Part shown: in pieces, positions 35,779 through 37,750 of the stretch
How the letters are laid out: each line of letters starts with the position of its first letter
Position numbering within the stretch: the first letter of the stretch is position 1
Assembly: GCA_021324095.1 (NCBI GenBank)
Contig: JAJPJT010000037.1
Location: 1-37,750 of the forward strand
Direction: 5' to 3'
DNA length: 37,750 bases
Source of the DNA: Gammaproteobacteria bacterium
Lineage (GTDB): Bacteria > Pseudomonadota > Gammaproteobacteria > Xanthomonadales > Rhodanobacteraceae
Program-made: the position numbers and the translations under genes
The notes under the pieces: generated by a model
The model's database searches: none
What the model was told of the DNA's origin: nothing
Seen by the model: the letters and a program-made list of their open reading frames with translations, nothing else

Positions 35779-36348
35779 TCAGCATGAACTTTCCTTCGGT
35801 CGAAATTTTCCTTCGAGATATTCGCGTGCGATGAACAGCGCCGCGATCGAGCGGCCTTCCGTGACATCGTCACGTGCCAGCAACAAGTGGAGTTCGGAAA
35901 GCTTCCAGGGCACGACGTCCAGCGGTTCCGGCTCGTCGCCGGGCCGGCGTTGCGCGTACAAACCTTCCGCGAGCACGACCTGCGCCTTGTGGGTCATGTA
36001 GGCCGGCAACAACGACAGCATGGCCAGCGGCGTGAGTTTGCGCGCCGCGAAACCCACCTCTTCCTGCAATTCGCGGTTGGCGGCTTCGAGCGCTGTTTCG
36101 CCGGGATCGATGCGCCCCTTGGGCAGGCCCAGTTCGTAGCGATCCAGCCCCGCTCCGTATTCGCGCACCAGCAGCACGGTGTCGCGATCGGCCATCGGCA
36201 CGATGAACACCGCGCCCATGCCCGACGCGGTAAGGCGTTCGAACGTGCGACGCGCGCCGTTCGAAAACGCGAGGTCGACTTCCTCGACGCGCAGGAAACG
36301 GCTGTCGCGCGTGGCGCGTCTCGCGAGAATCTCGGGTGGCGTGGGCAT
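35779..36348 (-). CDS. nudE: ADP compounds hydrolase (Nudix)
   Basis: A 189-residue Nudix enzyme that hydrolyses ADP-ribose, Ap3A and NADH-type compounds. The Nudix box spans residues 78-100 and fits the consensus fully: Gly78, Glu84, Arg92-Glu93, Glu96-Glu97 and Gly99. The surrounding sequence (VREYGAGLDRYELGLPKG before it and LLPAYMTHKAQVVLAEGLY after it) is that of the NudE subgroup. It is followed by cysQ and mazG, all housekeeping nucleotide-metabolism genes. Confidence 0.92.
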   Translation of the reverse strand: MPTPPEILARRATRDSRFLRVEEVDLAFSNGARRTFERLTASGMGAVFIVPMADRDTVLLVREYGAGLDRYELGLPKGRIDPGETALEAANRELQEEVGFAARKLTPLAMLSLLPAYMTHKAQVVLAEGLYAQRRPGDEPEPLDVVPWKLSELHLLLARDDVTEGRSIAALFIAREYLEGKFRPKESSC

Positions 36349-36395
36349 CCGGCCATTGTATGCGATGCCTGATGCGGCCCTCGTCCCCCCGTCAC

Positions 36396-36432
36396 CCCCT
36401 CACCCCAACCCTCAACGGAGAGGGAGACAAGC
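36396..36432. repeat. CCCTCTCCCC-type intergenic repeat, copy 3 (degenerate)
   Basis: CCCCTCACCCCAACCCTC followed by GGAGAGGGAGA, equal to the reverse of 22122-22161 with the central hairpin partly lost. It lies in the gap between nudE and the proline-rich protein gene. Confidence 0.55.
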
Positions 36433-36486
36433 AGGTGGGCTGAACCCGCGCAGCCGCTTCCCCGCTATCCGGCTGAGGGGATCACA

Positions 36487-37362
36487 TCAATCCGGACTCG
36501 ACGATGCCGGCGCGTGCGCGCTCGACGCGGACGTCGGCACGGTCACCTTCTTGCCGGTGAGCGTTTCTGCTGGCGGCATCGACAGGCGCACGTCGTTGTC
36601 GTTCGTCGGCGGCGGTTGCGGCGCATCGCCGCTGCAGCCGGCCGCCATCAGCAAGAGCGGCGCCACGGCACAATGAACCTTGATTCCACCCGGCAAGTGG
36701 ATGGTCTTTTGTACTGTGGTCTTTTCGACCGCCTTGTCGAAGGCGCGCCCGATCGTCTTCGCGCCCAGACTCTGATTGGTCGGTTCGAAACCCTTTGCAA
36801 AGGGTGTCGGCTTGTACGGAACCGGCGACTTGCCGCTGTAGATCTGCGAACCCTTGATCTCGGGCGCACTGAACGCCGGCGCGGGCGCCGACTTCTCCGA
36901 CGCGTTCGACGGCAAGCGGATCTGGCCATTCGGGTTGTACAGCTCCAGCGGCTTGCCCTTGGCGCTCTCCAGCGTCGCGCTGATCGCGCCTTTTGCGGGG
37001 GGCACGTAGTGCAGTCGCCGCGGCGGCGGTGGCGCCGGTTGTGCCTCGAGGGGCGGCGGCGCAAGTTCCGGTGGCGGAGACGGGGCAGCGGTGGGCTCGA
37101 TGATGCTCACCGCGATCGCACCATGGTCGCCGTGGTAAGGCGGCCGATGCAGATACTGATACACCACCCAGCCGAGGAAAGCGTGCCCGACCAGCACCAG
37201 CGCGAGCAGGATCCAGAGATTGCGACGGTCGCGCGGTGGCGGGATGCGTTCGGTGAGGCGCAGGTACGGCAAGTCCGGAATCTCGGCCGCGGCGTCACGA
37301 ACAATCCCGCGCCCACGGGGTTGCAACGGCACCTCGATTTCCAGTCCTTCGTTGCGGGGCAT
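36487..37362 (-). CDS. proline-rich single-pass membrane protein of unknown function
   Basis: About 291 residues from ATG 37362. A charged N-terminus (PPPRDRRN) precedes one transmembrane helix (LWILLALVLVGHAFLGWVV) and then a Pro-rich stretch (PSPPPELAPPPLEAQPAPPPP). The layout is like TonB or periplasm-spanning linker proteins, but no TonB C-terminal domain is seen. The C-terminal part has a hydrophobic patch with two cysteines (HCAVAPLLLMAAGC) and an acidic/Pro tail. The start is uncertain because no strong ribosome binding site is visible; further in-frame starts exist up to 37539. It diverges from the EF-G-like gene. Confidence 0.65.
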   Translation of the reverse strand: MPRNEGLEIEVPLQPRGRGIVRDAAAEIPDLPYLRLTERIPPPRDRRNLWILLALVLVGHAFLGWVVYQYLHRPPYHGDHGAIAVSIIEPTAAPSPPPELAPPPLEAQPAPPPPRRLHYVPPAKGAISATLESAKGKPLELYNPNGQIRLPSNASEKSAPAPAFSAPEIKGSQIYSGKSPVPYKPTPFAKGFEPTNQSLGAKTIGRAFDKAVEKTTVQKTIHLPGGIKVHCAVAPLLLMAAGCSGDAPQPPPTNDNDVRLSMPPAETLTGKKVTVPTSASSAHAPASSSPD

Positions 37363-37571
37363 GCAATCAGCCGGTGTGCGCAATGCGCGCGCATGAAGTT
37401 TAGGGGAAGCGCCGCGAGCGTCCACGTACGCTGCAGAGCGGTCGCCACCCGACAGCGACGCCGAATGGAGCTTGAGACAGCCGTGGCGGCCCGGGGGTTC
37501 CATGGCCTTGACCCGGACATAGGATTGGCGCAAGGTCACACGACCGCCGCCATCGGAAAAGTGAGGTCAGC

Positions 37572-37750
37572 ATGAGCGCCTACACCACCCGTGACATCCG
37601 CAACGTGGCGCTGACGGGCCACGCCGGCGCGGGCAAGACCAGCCTGTTCGAAGCATTGCTGCACGCGGGTGGCGCGCTGCAGACGGCGGGCTCGATCGAG
37701 CGCGGAACCACGGTGTCCGATTTCGACGACCAGGAAAAGGAACGCCAGCA
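37572..37750 (+). CDS. elongation factor G-like GTPase, 5' part
   Basis: Only the first 59 codons lie in the window. They encode the P-loop GHAGAGKTSL, preceded by RDIRNVAL as in EF-G, followed by AGSIERGTTVSDFDDQEKER, the switch-I approach. In standard EF-G the P-loop is AHIDAGKTT; the GHAGAGKT form and the TTVSDFDDQEKER stretch match the EF-G-like FusA2 group. GAGG lies six bases before the ATG. The gene is cut by the window end, so full length and function cannot be judged. Confidence 0.85.
   Translation, partial: MSAYTTRDIRNVALTGHAGAGKTSLFEALLHAGGALQTAGSIERGTTVSDFDDQEKERQ

Overview
The window is high-GC, densely coded DNA from a gammaproteobacterium. The gene content (TypA/BipA, malate dehydrogenase, prpB/prpC, MazG-CysQ-NudE, an EF-G-like protein, RDD and OprB proteins) and the intergenic repeat families (CCCTCTCCCC hairpins and CTTCGACAAGCTCAG elements) suggest the Xanthomonadales, probably Rhodanobacteraceae. 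That placement is inference from content; no rRNA or tRNA gene was seen.

The most interesting part is 1-6.3 kb. A five-gene minus-strand operon (6148 to 2021) encodes a glycine-rich exported protein, a small exported protein, a C39-type cysteine peptidase, a third exported protein, and an outer-membrane beta-barrel with an N-terminal coiled coil. The peptidase, third protein and barrel follow the order of fapD-fapE-fapF in the Pseudomonas functional-amyloid (Fap) system, so I read this as a divergent Fap-like amyloid/fibre secretion locus. A sigma-54 enhancer-binding protein with a degenerate receiver domain is encoded at the far end (146-1594). Upstream of the first subunit gene lie a near-consensus -24/-12 promoter (6193-6208) and a perfect 10-bp inverted repeat (6260-6284) about 90 bp upstream of the predicted start of transcription, where an activator site is expected. 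A GC-rich stem-loop between subunit genes 1 and 2 may set their ratio. A small unknown protein (1604-1975) may be the last gene of the unit.

6.6-12.5 kb: a beta-class glutathione S-transferase; a 205-bp repeat with 14-bp perfect terminal inverted repeats; the methylcitrate-cycle genes prpB and prpC with two tandem paralogous membrane-anchored proteins between them; a YihY/BrkB-family membrane protein with a TTG start; and an exported NTF2-like protein.

12.6-22.1 kb: two paralogous TolB-like/TPR membrane proteins, one broken by a frameshift in a GC dinucleotide run, then mdh with a clear intrinsic terminator, a class I aminotransferase, a cyclophilin and typA.

22.1-29 kb: intergenic repeats, including a second copy of the terminal-inverted-repeat element; a Dph6-like PP-loop protein coupled to an OprB-like porin; an RDD domain fused to a type IV pilin-like domain; and a very large exported Asp-box (BNR) beta-propeller protein.

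29-37.75 kb: an isoaspartyl peptidase overlapping a histidine kinase and its OmpR-type regulator, an exported beta-solenoid protein of about ten GSGD repeats, then mazG, cysQ, nudE, a proline-rich single-pass membrane protein and the start of an EF-G-like GTPase gene cut by the window end.
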